DNA of 64,000 bases. Source: Aureibaculum marinum (GTDB lineage: Bacteria; Bacteroidota; Bacteroidia; Flavobacteriales; Flavobacteriaceae). A program made the translations under genes and the position numbers. Position 1 is the first letter of the stretch. Every line of letters begins with the position of its first letter. The notes beneath the pieces were generated by a model. The model was not told where the DNA came from, made no database searches, and worked only from the letters and a program-made list of their open reading frames with translations. Positions 53,888 through 62,800 of the stretch are shown one piece after another. The DNA lies in contig NZ_RPFJ01000014.1 of the NCBI RefSeq assembly GCF_003813905.1, forward strand, positions 1 through 64,000, given 5' to 3'.

Positions 53888-54679
53888 TTATTCGTTTGCT
53901 GGTTTTCCAATAGTAGCCAAAATACCACCATCTACATAAACCACTTGCCCATTAACAAAATTGCTTGCTTTAGAACTTAAAAAAACGGCTGTACCTTGTA
54001 AATCCTCTGGATTCCCCCATCGGGCTGCAGGTGTTCTTTGAATAATAAAATCATTAAACGGATGCCCATCAACTCTTATGGGTGCTGTTTGACTTGTTGC
54101 AAAATAACCTGGACCAATACCATTAGCTTGAATGTTAAATTTTGCCCATTCAGTAGCCATACTTTGAGTTAACATTTTTAATCCTCCTTTTGCAGCAGCA
54201 TAAGCACTCACTGTATCTCTACCTAATTCACTCATCATAGAACAAATATTTATGATTTTTCCTCCTCCTTTTTCAATCATTCCTTTAACAACGTGTTTTG
54301 AAACAATAAAAGGTCCCACTAAATCAACATCAATTACGGCTTTAAAATCATGAACTTCCATATCTACAATGGGTGTTCTTTTAATAATTCCGGCATTATT
54401 AACCAAAATATCTATGGTACCAACTTCTTTTTCAATATTAGCTATAGCTTTAATTACTTCTTTTTCATTTGTTACATCGAAAAGACTTCCATAAACTTCA
54501 ATGCCTTCTTTTTTATATTCTTCAATTGCATTGTCTAATTTTTCTTGAGATGAATTTCCATTCACAACTATTTTAGCTCCCGCATTACCAATACCTTTAG
54601 CCATAGCCATTCCTAAGCCATGTGTTGCTCCAGTAACTAATGCTATTTTTCCTTTTAAATCGAATAAATTAATTGACAT
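53888..54679 (-). CDS. kduD: 2-dehydro-3-deoxy-D-gluconate 5-dehydrogenase
   Basis: A 263-residue short-chain dehydrogenase. The cofactor motif TGATHGLG (16-23), NNAG (94-97), Ser147 and the catalytic Tyr160-x3-Lys164 (YAAAK) are all present. KduD reduces 2,5-diketo-3-deoxygluconate to 2-keto-3-deoxygluconate after KduI. FATSQTAPIRVDGHPFNDFI is typical of the KduD/gluconate 5-dehydrogenase branch. It lies 17 bases after kduI and is in the same operon, which strengthens the assignment. Confidence 0.92.
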   Translation of the reverse strand: MSINLFDLKGKIALVTGATHGLGMAMAKGIGNAGAKIVVNGNSSQEKLDNAIEEYKKEGIEVYGSLFDVTNEKEVIKAIANIEKEVGTIDILVNNAGIIKRTPIVDMEVHDFKAVIDVDLVGPFIVSKHVVKGMIEKGGGKIINICSMMSELGRDTVSAYAAAKGGLKMLTQSMATEWAKFNIQANGIGPGYFATSQTAPIRVDGHPFNDFIIQRTPAARWGNPEDLQGTAVFLSSKASNFVNGQVVYVDGGILATIGKPANE

Positions 54680-54696
54680 AATTTTTTCTATAATGA

Positions 54697-55539
54697 TTAT
54701 CTTAATTCACTTATTTTACAATGGTCCATGTCACCATAATCTAAATTTTCACCAGCCATTCCCCATATAAAGGTATAGTTACTAGTTCCTGAACCAGAAT
54801 GTATAGACCAAGGAGGAGAAATTACAGCTTCGTTATTTGCCATCCAGATGTGTCTTGTTTCTTGAGGTTGCCCCATAAAATGGCATACTGCCTGGTCTTC
54901 AGGCACTTCAAAATAAAAATAAACTTCCATTCTTCTATCATGCACATGAGCTGGCATAGTATTCCAAACACTTCCTGTATTTAATTCTGTCATTCCCATT
55001 TGCACTTGACAAGTATCTACAGTACTATTCACAATAAGTTTTCTAATAGTTCTGGCATTGGCTGTTTCTAAAGATCCCATTTCCACAACTTCAGCATCCT
55101 CTTTACTAACTTTTTTTGTTGGAAACTCCTTATGTGCTGGTGTAGAGTTTAAATAAAATTTTGCTGGTTTAGCAGCATCATCACTACTAAAAGTAACATT
55201 TTCATTTCCTCGACCAATATATAAGGCATCCTTGTAACCTAATTTATATACAAATCCATCAACAGTAACTGTTCCATTTCCACCAACATTGATAATACCT
55301 AGCTCTCTTCGCTCTAAAAAATATTCAGCTTTTAAAGGATCAATAGTTTCTAATTTAACACTCTTTTTAACTGGCACAACACCACCTACAATATACCGAT
55401 CATAATGGGTGTAAACCAATTTCAATTTATCTGGCATTAATAAATCTTGAATTAAAAACTCATCTCTTAATGTTTCCGTGTCATATGCTTTTACATGCTT
55501 TGGAGATGCAGCATACCTTACTTCATAATGATTTGACAT
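54697..55539 (-). CDS. kduI: 5-keto-4-deoxyuronate isomerase
   Basis: A 280-residue cupin isomerase that converts 4-deoxy-5-ketouronate, the unsaturated sugar released by pectate or other polyuronate lyases, into 2,5-diketo-3-deoxygluconate. The metal ligands of the family are in place: His198 and His200 (AHVHDRR), Glu205 and His247 (WSIHSG). The length matches KduI from other bacteria. It is the first gene of the kduI-kduD-DUF4861 operon, and its promoter region holds a LacI-type operator shared with the divergent regulator. Confidence 0.95.
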   Translation of the reverse strand: MSNHYEVRYAASPKHVKAYDTETLRDEFLIQDLLMPDKLKLVYTHYDRYIVGGVVPVKKSVKLETIDPLKAEYFLERRELGIINVGGNGTVTVDGFVYKLGYKDALYIGRGNENVTFSSDDAAKPAKFYLNSTPAHKEFPTKKVSKEDAEVVEMGSLETANARTIRKLIVNSTVDTCQVQMGMTELNTGSVWNTMPAHVHDRRMEVYFYFEVPEDQAVCHFMGQPQETRHIWMANNEAVISPPWSIHSGSGTSNYTFIWGMAGENLDYGDMDHCKISELR

Positions 55540-55608
55540 ATTTTTTATATTTATTACTATTATTTAAATTCATTCAATTTAGACCTTATAAAAAGATTCT
55601 AAACCACG

Positions 55609-55638
55609 CAAAGATAGCAAAAATACCACAAAATACAA
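55609..55638 (-). promoter_or_regulatory. Promoter of the kdu operon
   Basis: On the minus strand TATCTTTG (55609-55616) is the -7 box and TTG (55636-55638) the -33, separated by 19 bases. The -33 falls inside the palindromic operator. Confidence 0.65.
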
Positions 55639-55650
55639 TCGATTGTATTT
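55631..55650. promoter_or_regulatory. Perfect 20-bp LacI-type operator between kduI and lacI
   Basis: AAATACAATC joined to GATTGTATTT is a perfect palindrome with the central CG typical of LacI-family operators. It contains the probable TTG of both divergent promoters, so a bound repressor would block the kdu operon and its own gene together. The palindrome is seen directly; binding by the adjacent LacI protein is inference. Confidence 0.75.
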
Positions 55651-55669
55651 TTAATTATCACTATATTTG
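55643..55669 (+). promoter_or_regulatory. Promoter of the first lacI-family gene
   Basis: TTG (55643-55645) and TATATTTG (55662-55669) are separated by 16 bases, one short of the usual range. The -7 box lies 30 bases before the ATG at 55700. Confidence 0.6.
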
Positions 55670-55699
55670 CTACAAAATTTATAAGGAAAAGAATTTCAA

Positions 55700-56719
55700 A
55701 TGAAAGCAAATAAAGTTACCATACATGACATTGCTAAAGCGTTAGATATAAACAGTTCTACGGTTTCAAGAGCTCTAAACGACAGTCCTAGAGTTACAAA
55801 AAAAACAAAAGAAAAGATTTTAAATAAAGCTAAAGAAATGGGCTACAAACGCAATCTTTTAGCATCCAATTTACGCAAAAATGTTACAAACACTATAGGT
55901 GTTGTAGTTCCTAGAATATCGCGTCATTTTTTTTCTTCAGTAATTCAAGGAATAGAAGAAACTGCATATTTAGAGGGGTATAGCGTTATCATCTGCCAAT
56001 CTTTAGAGCAATTAAAAAGAGAGAAAAACATATTAGAAACATTAGCTGCAAATAGAGTGGATGGCGTATTGATGTCAATTTCAATGGAAACCACTAATTA
56101 TAACCACATACAAGAATTAAAACAAAGAGGAATCCCTTTAGTTTTCTTTGATAGACATCCAAACATTTCAAAAACCAACAACGTTCTTATAAATGATTTT
56201 AAAGGAGGTTTTGATGCAACTCATCATTTAATTTCCAAAGGATGTAAAAATATTGTTCACTTTTCAGGACCTCAAGAATTAGCAATATATAAAAATAGAT
56301 TGCAAGGTTATAAGCAAGCGTTAAAAGAAAGTAACATTCCTTTTAGAAATGAATATATTATAAGCTCTAGATTAATGGAACACGACGGAGTAAACAATAT
56401 AAAGGAACTAATAGCTAAAAATTTAATTTTTGATGGTATCTTTTCAGCCAACGACCTCGCAGCTATTGGAGCAATAAAATACTTAAACGAAATTAAAGTT
56501 AATATTCCCAAAGATGTTGCTATTGTGGGCTTTAGCAACGAACCTATCTCAACAGTAATTAATCCTAGCCTAACAACAATTAATCAACCAGGGTTTGAAA
56601 TAGGAAAAACAGCAACTGATTTATTATTACAACATATAAAAAACCAACACACATCCTTAACCACTGAAACCATAATTTTAGAATCAAATTTAATAGAACG
56701 TCAATCATCGAACAGATAA
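55700..56719 (+). CDS. LacI family regulator of the kdu operon
   Basis: A 339-residue LacI-type repressor. The N-terminal helix-turn-helix is VTIHDIAKALDINSSTVSRA followed by the hinge helix region around residue 55. A periplasmic-binding-protein-like effector domain follows, from NTIGVVVPRISRHFFSSVIQ to VNIPKDVAIVGFSNEPIST. It is transcribed away from kduI-kduD-DUF4861 across a shared palindromic operator, so it most likely represses that operon and itself until a uronate catabolite binds. The exact inducer is not known. Confidence 0.93.
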   Translation: MKANKVTIHDIAKALDINSSTVSRALNDSPRVTKKTKEKILNKAKEMGYKRNLLASNLRKNVTNTIGVVVPRISRHFFSSVIQGIEETAYLEGYSVIICQSLEQLKREKNILETLAANRVDGVLMSISMETTNYNHIQELKQRGIPLVFFDRHPNISKTNNVLINDFKGGFDATHHLISKGCKNIVHFSGPQELAIYKNRLQGYKQALKESNIPFRNEYIISSRLMEHDGVNNIKELIAKNLIFDGIFSANDLAAIGAIKYLNEIKVNIPKDVAIVGFSNEPISTVINPSLTTINQPGFEIGKTATDLLLQHIKNQHTSLTTETIILESNLIERQSSNR

Positions 56720-56762
56720 TACAAAAATAGCCTAACTACAAAGTCTTAAGTAAAACCAAATT

Positions 56763-57800
56763 TCAACTTCTTAAAAACTGAGTAACATTCTCTGAATTAA
56801 TGATATCAATTGGCAATAACAGCTGGTTTGGAATATTTTTTTCAAAAAGAAAATGTTCTACTAAAAACTTTAATCCTAGATAAGCTTGCTGTTTCGGATT
56901 TTGATGAATTAAAAAATCAATAGTACCAGTTTTCAAATGGTTAACATTTTCATCCAACAAATCATAACCAACCAAAGCAATATTTGTGTAATTATTCTTT
57001 TTTAGAAAATCTGCAACTTGATAAACTTTAGATGTTGTTACAAAAATTCCGGTCAAGTTGGGATGTGATTTTAAAAACCGATTCAAAAGACTATCAAAAT
57101 CAGGATGTTTTAATTTACATTTTAAGACTTTGTAATTTGAAATTTCTTTAAAAAAACTCTCAAACCCCCTCTCCTTTTCTTGCATAAACACCGCATTTTT
57201 ATATTTCTCATCAATATGAATAACTGCAAGATCACCTTTAGAGGTAATAGTTTGTAACAATTTAGCCCCTACCCTACCGCTTTGATACAAGTTCTGACCA
57301 ATAAAATTTTTAGTAGTAACCGTCTCAATAGTATTGTTAAAAATAGAAACAACAATACCCAACCGCTCATATTGTTTCATAACAACACTAGCTTCTTTAA
57401 AAAATAAAGGAACTAATAAAACTGCATCAGGTGTTGCTTTTTGAATTTCATTATTAGCCTGCAGAAACGATTTTGTGCTTTTAGGACTAAAAAACAATTG
57501 CTTTATATTAACTCCAAACGCATTAAATTCATCAACAACACTATTAACCCCTTCTAGACAAGGCTCCCAATAAGGGTCCTGTTCTGGATTAGGCAACAAT
57601 ACATAAATAGTATAAGCCTTATTATTTTTTAAATTACGAGCAATAAGATTAGGATGATAATCAATTTCATCTAATATGTTAGTCACCCTTTTAAGAGCAG
57701 TTTCAGAAACTCTCCCCCTATTATGCAAAACACGATCTACCGTACCTTTAGAGACACCAGCTAATTCAGCAATATCACGAATTGTATATTTTTTAGACAT
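56763..57800 (-). CDS. LacI family regulator of the amino-sugar operon
   Basis: A 345-residue LacI-type protein. KYTIRDIAELAGVSKGTVDR is the helix-turn-helix, of the GTVDRVLHNRGRVS subtype, followed by an effector domain beginning YTIYVLLPNPEQDPYWEPCL, which resembles substrate-binding proteins. Because it diverges from the nucleotidyltransferase-NahK-NagB genes with two operator-like sites between them, it probably controls that operon in response to an amino sugar. It converges on the first lacI gene, with 43 bases between stops. Confidence 0.88.
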   Translation of the reverse strand: MSKKYTIRDIAELAGVSKGTVDRVLHNRGRVSETALKRVTNILDEIDYHPNLIARNLKNNKAYTIYVLLPNPEQDPYWEPCLEGVNSVVDEFNAFGVNIKQLFFSPKSTKSFLQANNEIQKATPDAVLLVPLFFKEASVVMKQYERLGIVVSIFNNTIETVTTKNFIGQNLYQSGRVGAKLLQTITSKGDLAVIHIDEKYKNAVFMQEKERGFESFFKEISNYKVLKCKLKHPDFDSLLNRFLKSHPNLTGIFVTTSKVYQVADFLKKNNYTNIALVGYDLLDENVNHLKTGTIDFLIHQNPKQQAYLGLKFLVEHFLFEKNIPNQLLLPIDIINSENVTQFLRS

Positions 57801-57835
57801 AGTACAAATATATAAAAGCTCACGAAATTTTCAAC

Positions 57836-57873
57836 TGTGTTATCGAACACATTTTATTGTGTGTTCGAGCACA
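57836..57873. promoter_or_regulatory. Pair of TCGA-centred operator-like sites
   Basis: Site 1 is TGTGTTATCGAACACA (57836-57851) and site 2 is TGTGTTCGAGCACA (57860-57873). Both are near-palindromes of the form TGTG..TCGA..CACA, with centres about 23 bases (two helical turns) apart. CGAACACA of site 1 and TGTGTTCG of site 2 also form a perfect inverted pair. They lie between the divergent second lacI gene and the amino-sugar genes, 36 bases upstream of the lacI start. Confidence 0.65.
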
Positions 57874-57913
57874 TTTTTTCATCTTTATTCTTTTTTTATT
57901 CGTTTACATTCTC

Positions 57914-57921
57914 TATTTTTG
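57914..57921 (+). promoter_or_regulatory. -7 box of the amino-sugar operon
   Basis: TATTTTTG fits TAnnTTTG and lies 106 bases before the first gene, about 40 bases downstream of the second operator-like site. Confidence 0.4.
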
Positions 57922-58027
57922 TATGAAATGAAGCAACTTAAATTGTTTTACATTTATCTATATTGCTGATTTTTAATTTATTACATTTTAATGAGTAAAA
58001 AACATAACTATAAACAAACTGTCTAAA

Positions 58028-58930
58028 ATGAAAAAACCTACACTTGTAATATTAGCTGCAGGGATGGGAAGCAGATATGGAGGTCTAAAACAGCTTGATA
58101 CTTTTACTCCCGAAGGGGATACTATAATTGATTTTTCACTTTACGATGCACTTAGAGCTGGGTTTGGAAAATTCGTTTTTATTATAAGAAAAAGTTTTGA
58201 AAGTGAGTTTAAAGAACTCTTTAATAAAAAACTAAAAGGTAAGGCAGAAGTTGCTTATGTTTATCAAGAAATTAATAGCGTACCAGAGAAATATGTAAAT
58301 CCTAATCGTACAAAACCATGGGGTACTGGCCATGCTATGTTAATGGCAAAAAATGAAGTTAAAGAGAACTTTGCAATAATTAATGCCGATGATTTTTATG
58401 GAAAAGAAGCCTTTGAAGTAATGGCTAAATACTTAATAGAAAAAGACAAATCTTCATTTGAATTTTGCACCATGTCATACCTTTTAAAAAACACCGTTTC
58501 AGAAAATGGCTATGTATCAAGAGGAGAATGTCAAGTAAATGAATACGGATATTTAGTAGATGTTACTGAGCGTACACATATTGAAAAGATTGATGGAAAT
58601 TTAGTAAGAAAAACTGATGACGGACAATTAATTTCAATTGATGAAAACACTATTGTTTCAATGAACTTTTGGGGGTTTACACCTAAATGTTTTGAATTTG
58701 GAGAAACATTGTTTGAACAATTTTTAAAAGAAAATCAACATAAATTAAAAGCTGAGTTTTACATTCCTTTAATCGTAAACGAAATGCTTAAATCGAAAAA
58801 AGCTAATGTAAAAGTTTTAAAATCTGATGCGAAGTGGTTTGGTGTAACCTACAAAGAAGATAAAGAATTTGTACAAAAAGCAATTGAAAATTTAAAAAAC
58901 AAAGGCGTTTACCCTACTAAACTTTGGTAA
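58028..58930 (+). CDS. Sugar-phosphate nucleotidyltransferase
   Basis: A 300-residue NTP-transferase fold protein. LVILAAGMGSRYGGLKQLD (7-25) is the nucleotide-binding signature with the Arg/Lys pair, GTGHAMLMA contacts the base, and NADDFYG supplies the metal Asp. It likely transfers a nucleoside monophosphate onto a sugar-1-phosphate. The next gene, one base downstream, encodes a NahK-like kinase that would make such a sugar-1-phosphate, so N-acetylhexosamine-1-phosphate is the likely substrate. The nucleotide used is not readable from the sequence. Confidence 0.85.
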   Translation: MKKPTLVILAAGMGSRYGGLKQLDTFTPEGDTIIDFSLYDALRAGFGKFVFIIRKSFESEFKELFNKKLKGKAEVAYVYQEINSVPEKYVNPNRTKPWGTGHAMLMAKNEVKENFAIINADDFYGKEAFEVMAKYLIEKDKSSFEFCTMSYLLKNTVSENGYVSRGECQVNEYGYLVDVTERTHIEKIDGNLVRKTDDGQLISIDENTIVSMNFWGFTPKCFEFGETLFEQFLKENQHKLKAEFYIPLIVNEMLKSKKANVKVLKSDAKWFGVTYKEDKEFVQKAIENLKNKGVYPTKLW

Positions 58931-58931
58931 T

Positions 58932-60005
58932 ATGACAGCAGAAAAATTAAAAACAATTTTTGAGCAATTTCAACATAATGGAAATTTTGACTCTTTCAAA
59001 GAGCTGTCTTCTGGTCACATCAACGACACTTACTTAATAATAACAAATAAAAAACCTTATTTTGTTTTACAACGTATTAATCATGGTGTATTTAAAGATG
59101 TTCCAGGATTAATTGAAAATAAAGTAGCTGTTAGCCATCATATACAAGAAAAACTAAAACATCTTCCAGAAAAAAAAAGAAAACGTCGTGTTCTTGAATT
59201 TGCAAAAACAAAATCAAATCAATCGTACTATAAAGACGAAAACGGAAACTATTGGAATTTGATGTATTTTATAGACAAAAGTGTAACTCACGAAGTTGTT
59301 ACTAGTAAAGAAATTGCTTATGAAGGCGGTCGTTTATTAGGTAATTTCCTGACACTTACAAGTGATTTTGACGCTTCAAAATTAATAGAAGTGATACCTA
59401 ACTTTCACGATATGTCTTTTCGATACCAACAATTTGAAGATGCACTTAAAATAGCTTCTCCAAAAAGATTAGAAAAAGCAAAACATTACATAAAACGCGT
59501 TGAAGATTTAAAAGAAGAAATGCATATTCTTCAAAAACTTAAAGAATCTGGCGACATTAAATTAAGAGTTACTCACAACGATACTAAAATATCAAATGCT
59601 CTTTTTAATAAAAAAAATAAAGGATTGTGCCTAATTGATACAGATACTGTTATGCCAGGCATAGTGCATTATGATTTTGGTGATGCTATTAGAACAATTT
59701 GTAACACTGCCGCTGAAGACGAAACCAATTTAGATTTAGTTGAATTTAATTTAGAATACTATAATGCCTATAAAGAAGGTTTTTTAAAGAAAATGAAAAC
59801 CTCTTTATCTGACACCGAATTAAAATATTTGCCATTAAGTGCAAAAACAATGATGTTTATAATGGCTCTTCGATTTTTAACAGATTATTTAAATAATGAT
59901 ATCTATTACAAAACAAAATATCTAGAACATAATTTAGATCGTGCTAAAAATCAGTTTAAACTTATAGAAAGTTTTACAACTAAAATACCAATACTAAAAG
60001 ATTAA
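58932..60005 (+). CDS. NahK-like N-acetylhexosamine 1-kinase
   Basis: A 357-residue aminoglycoside-phosphotransferase-fold kinase. The catalytic loop VTHNDTKISNALF (about residues 213-225) and the metal-binding IDTDTVMPGIVHYDFGDAIR (from about 235) closely resemble bifidobacterial NahK, which phosphorylates GlcNAc or GalNAc at C1. It could equally be an AmgK-like kinase for a cell-wall amino sugar. It is coupled to the nucleotidyltransferase gene upstream and followed after 36 bases by nagB. Confidence 0.85.
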   Translation: MTAEKLKTIFEQFQHNGNFDSFKELSSGHINDTYLIITNKKPYFVLQRINHGVFKDVPGLIENKVAVSHHIQEKLKHLPEKKRKRRVLEFAKTKSNQSYYKDENGNYWNLMYFIDKSVTHEVVTSKEIAYEGGRLLGNFLTLTSDFDASKLIEVIPNFHDMSFRYQQFEDALKIASPKRLEKAKHYIKRVEDLKEEMHILQKLKESGDIKLRVTHNDTKISNALFNKKNKGLCLIDTDTVMPGIVHYDFGDAIRTICNTAAEDETNLDLVEFNLEYYNAYKEGFLKKMKTSLSDTELKYLPLSAKTMMFIMALRFLTDYLNNDIYYKTKYLEHNLDRAKNQFKLIESFTTKIPILKD

Positions 60006-60041
60006 AAAAATTAAGTAACCCACCTAAAAAATTAATACATT

Positions 60042-61970
60042 ATGTTAGAAAGTACTTTAGACAAAGCTACAGGTTTTGAAAAAAGATTTGAGAATATAGG
60101 CACACTTGTGTTTGAAAATTCAATTTCAGCATCTAAAGCTGTTGCCAAAGAGATTGCTGACTTAATTAAAGTTAAACAAGCTCAGAAACAACCTTGCGTT
60201 TTAGGATTGGCAACCGGATCTTCACCAAAAGGATTATATGCTGAATTAGTACGTCTACACAAAGAGGAGGGGTTAAGCTTTAAAAACGTAATATCATTTA
60301 ATCTAGATGAATATTATCCAATGGAGCCTGATTCGGTTAATAGTTATGTCCGTTTTATGAAAGAACATCTATTTAATCATGTAGACATTTTACCTGAAAA
60401 TTGCCACATTCCTGATGGAACTTTACCAAAAACAGCAATTAGAGACTATTGTGACCAATACGAATCTAAAATTGAAGCCTTAGGCGGAATAGATTTACAA
60501 ATTTTAGGTATTGGCGGCAATGGACACATTGGATTTAATGAATCTGGTTCACTTCAAAACTCAAGAACACGACTAGTTGCTTTAGATCACATTACAAGAG
60601 TAGCTGCAAGTCAAGATTTTTCAGGATTAGAAAATACCCCTAGAACAGCTATTACATTAGGTGTAAAAAAAATAATGGAGGCAAAAAGAGTGATACTTTT
60701 AGCTTGGGGTGAAAAAAAATCAAACATCATTAAAGCCTCAACAGAAGGACCGGTAACAAGTAGTGTTCCGGCATCATACTTACAAGAACATGACAATGCA
60801 ACAATTGTATTAGATAAAGCTGCCTCGTCAAAGTTAACTAGAATTGATACCCCTTGGTTGGTAGAAAAAATTATTTGGACAGATAAATTGATAAGAAAGG
60901 CTGTTTTACGTCTAGCTCTGCATGTAAAGAAACCTATTTTAATGTTAACAGATGCTGATTATATTGAAAATGGTATGAGTGACTTGCTAACTGACTCTGG
61001 ACCGGCATACGACATCAATATTAAAATATTTAATGAACTACAAAACACCATTACAGGATGGCCTGGAGGCAAACCAAATGCCGATGACACCAATAGACCA
61101 GAGCGTGCAGAACCAGCAAAAAAACGCGTACTAATTTTTAGCCCTCATCCTGATGATGATGTGATTAGTATGGGAGGTACTTTTAAGAGATTACAAGACC
61201 AAGGTCATGAGGTTCATGTAGGCTATCAAACATCTGGAAATATTGCAGTTGTAGATGATGAAGCTCTACGATTTGCTCGTTTTGTATGTGATTACAATGA
61301 AAAATTTGGCATTGAGTGTAAAGAAGCTGAGAACATCTACAAAAAAGCTGCAAAATTTTTAGAAAACAAAAAATCTAGTGAAATTGACACTCCCGAGGTT
61401 AGATATATCAAAGGATTAATCAGAAAAGGTGAAGCTAGAGCTGCTGCTAACTTCTTTGGTATCCCTGATGAGCAAATTCATTTTATGGAATTGCCTTTTT
61501 ATGAAACAGGAACCATTGAAAAAAAACCAATTGGCGAAGAAGATATAAAAATAACTATGGATTTGATTGAAAAAATAAAACCTCATCAAATCTATGCAGC
61601 TGGAGATTTAGCCGATCCGCACGGAACACATAAAGTCTGTTTAGATGCCATATTTGCTGCCGTTAAAAATCTAAAACCGAAAAAATTTATGAAAGATTGT
61701 TGGGTTTGGTTATACAGAGGAGCTTGGCAAGAGTGGAGCATTGATGAAATAGAAATGGCTGTACCAATGGGTCCAGACCAAGTACTAGAAAAACGAAAAG
61801 CTATTTTTAAACATCAATCGCAAAAGGATGGAGTTGTCTTCCAAGGATCTGACAGTAGAGAATTCTGGCAACGTGCTGAAGACAGAAATAAAGAAACAGC
61901 TGATTTATATGACGCTTTGGGTCTTTCGCATTATGCTGCTATGGAGGCCTTTGTTAGATGGAAATATTAA
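60042..61970 (+). CDS. nagB: Glucosamine-6-phosphate deaminase fused to a PIG-L deacetylase domain
   Basis: A 642-residue two-domain enzyme. Residues 1 to about 270 form NagB: LATGSSPKGLYAEL, SFNLDEYYPM and ILGIGGNGHIGFNESGS carry the phosphate-binding and catalytic residues for deamination of glucosamine-6-phosphate to fructose-6-phosphate. From about residue 360 a PIG-L/LmbE domain starts with FSPHPDDDVISMGG (metal motif PHPDDD at 368-373) and includes GDLADPHGTHKVC. Such zinc deacetylases remove N-acetyl groups from GlcNAc derivatives, so the fusion could join deacetylation to deamination. Similar long NagB proteins are known in Bacteroidota. It ends the amino-sugar operon. Confidence 0.92.
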   Translation: MLESTLDKATGFEKRFENIGTLVFENSISASKAVAKEIADLIKVKQAQKQPCVLGLATGSSPKGLYAELVRLHKEEGLSFKNVISFNLDEYYPMEPDSVNSYVRFMKEHLFNHVDILPENCHIPDGTLPKTAIRDYCDQYESKIEALGGIDLQILGIGGNGHIGFNESGSLQNSRTRLVALDHITRVAASQDFSGLENTPRTAITLGVKKIMEAKRVILLAWGEKKSNIIKASTEGPVTSSVPASYLQEHDNATIVLDKAASSKLTRIDTPWLVEKIIWTDKLIRKAVLRLALHVKKPILMLTDADYIENGMSDLLTDSGPAYDINIKIFNELQNTITGWPGGKPNADDTNRPERAEPAKKRVLIFSPHPDDDVISMGGTFKRLQDQGHEVHVGYQTSGNIAVVDDEALRFARFVCDYNEKFGIECKEAENIYKKAAKFLENKKSSEIDTPEVRYIKGLIRKGEARAAANFFGIPDEQIHFMELPFYETGTIEKKPIGEEDIKITMDLIEKIKPHQIYAAGDLADPHGTHKVCLDAIFAAVKNLKPKKFMKDCWVWLYRGAWQEWSIDEIEMAVPMGPDQVLEKRKAIFKHQSQKDGVVFQGSDSREFWQRAEDRNKETADLYDALGLSHYAAMEAFVRWKY

Positions 61971-62024
61971 ACTAACGAGAATATATCACCCAATTTTGTA
62001 ATAAGGAAAACTATTTCCTTGATT

Positions 62025-62066
62025 AAACAAACAGCTTTAGTAGGACTAAAGCTGTTTGTTTTTGGA
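62025..62066 (+). terminator. Terminator of the amino-sugar operon
   Basis: The 16-base arms at 62025-62040 and 62046-62061 (AAACAAACAGCTTTAG and its complement) pair perfectly around a five-base loop. T residues follow. It also faces the end of the minus-strand gene at 62107. Confidence 0.88.
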
Positions 62067-62106
62067 GATTAATTTGTCTTGGTTAAATATGTAATAAAAC
62101 CAATTA

Positions 62107-62610
62107 CTACTTTCTTGTGTAGATATTCTTCACAAAAGGAAACCAAGTTCTTCCTTTGTTTTTTGTGTACCCAACAACTAATTCATTTTCTGTAGCTGAA
62201 AGTCTTTTATAAATTAATTTGAATGAAATATCTTCACCTAATTTATTTTTTGTTTTGTATTCACTATCTAAGTTGTTAAAAATAATTGTTTCATTACTAA
62301 TTGTCCCTTTATAAACATCAACACTGCCTAAAGTCTTATCAAAAGACATCAATCGATAACTGCTATCAACAACATCAAATGCAATTGTGTTGTTTAAACA
62401 AACATTACAATCTTCTTTATTTAATTTCACCTTTTCAGTAATAAATGTTTCTTCAATTTTGCACTCAGAATTTCCTTTACCCGATTGAATCCAACCTTTA
62501 GTTAAATTATAACTATAAACACTAATATTAAAGTCACCTACCAAAAAAGAGAGGTTATTAAATCTATTTATTACTTCTTCTTCAGCAAAAGTTGGCATAT
62601 AGGAAATCAT
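62107..62610 (-). CDS. Hypothetical beta-rich protein
   Basis: A 167-residue protein without signal peptide or membrane segment. The alternating pattern (FLVGDFNISVYSYNLTKGWI, SFKLIYKRLSATENELVVGY) suggests a lipocalin-like beta-barrel of the DUF1579 kind, but no signature is certain. Three cysteines occur near the middle (CKIEET, CNVCL). It lies alone between the nagB operon and aroA. The 190 bases upstream hold no gene. Confidence 0.55.
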   Translation of the reverse strand: MISYMPTFAEEEVINRFNNLSFLVGDFNISVYSYNLTKGWIQSGKGNSECKIEETFITEKVKLNKEDCNVCLNNTIAFDVVDSSYRLMSFDKTLGSVDVYKGTISNETIIFNNLDSEYKTKNKLGEDISFKLIYKRLSATENELVVGYTKNKGRTWFPFVKNIYTRK

Positions 62611-62800
62611 GGTTGTAATTTTTGGGTTTTAATATTGATTTAACTCTATGCTTAAAAGACGTCCATAGTATTTTTATGTTACAAATTTTAACATTTTAAA
62701 GTGATTTTTTTGCTAAAAAAAGAAATTGCTTATCTATTAAAAGCATTAATCGTAAATAAATTGTAGTTAAAAAAACAAATAAGATGCAGTAAAGCTTGCT

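Noticed and set aside
55609-57873. Riboswitches or CRISPR repeats in the regulatory gaps of the carbohydrate region
   Set aside because: The palindromes are short operator-like sites; no riboswitch consensus or spaced direct repeats were found here or elsewhere in the window.
60042-61970. nagB fusion as a frameshift or assembly artefact
   Set aside because: The frame is open throughout, both domains have intact motifs, and long two-domain NagB proteins are known in Bacteroidota.
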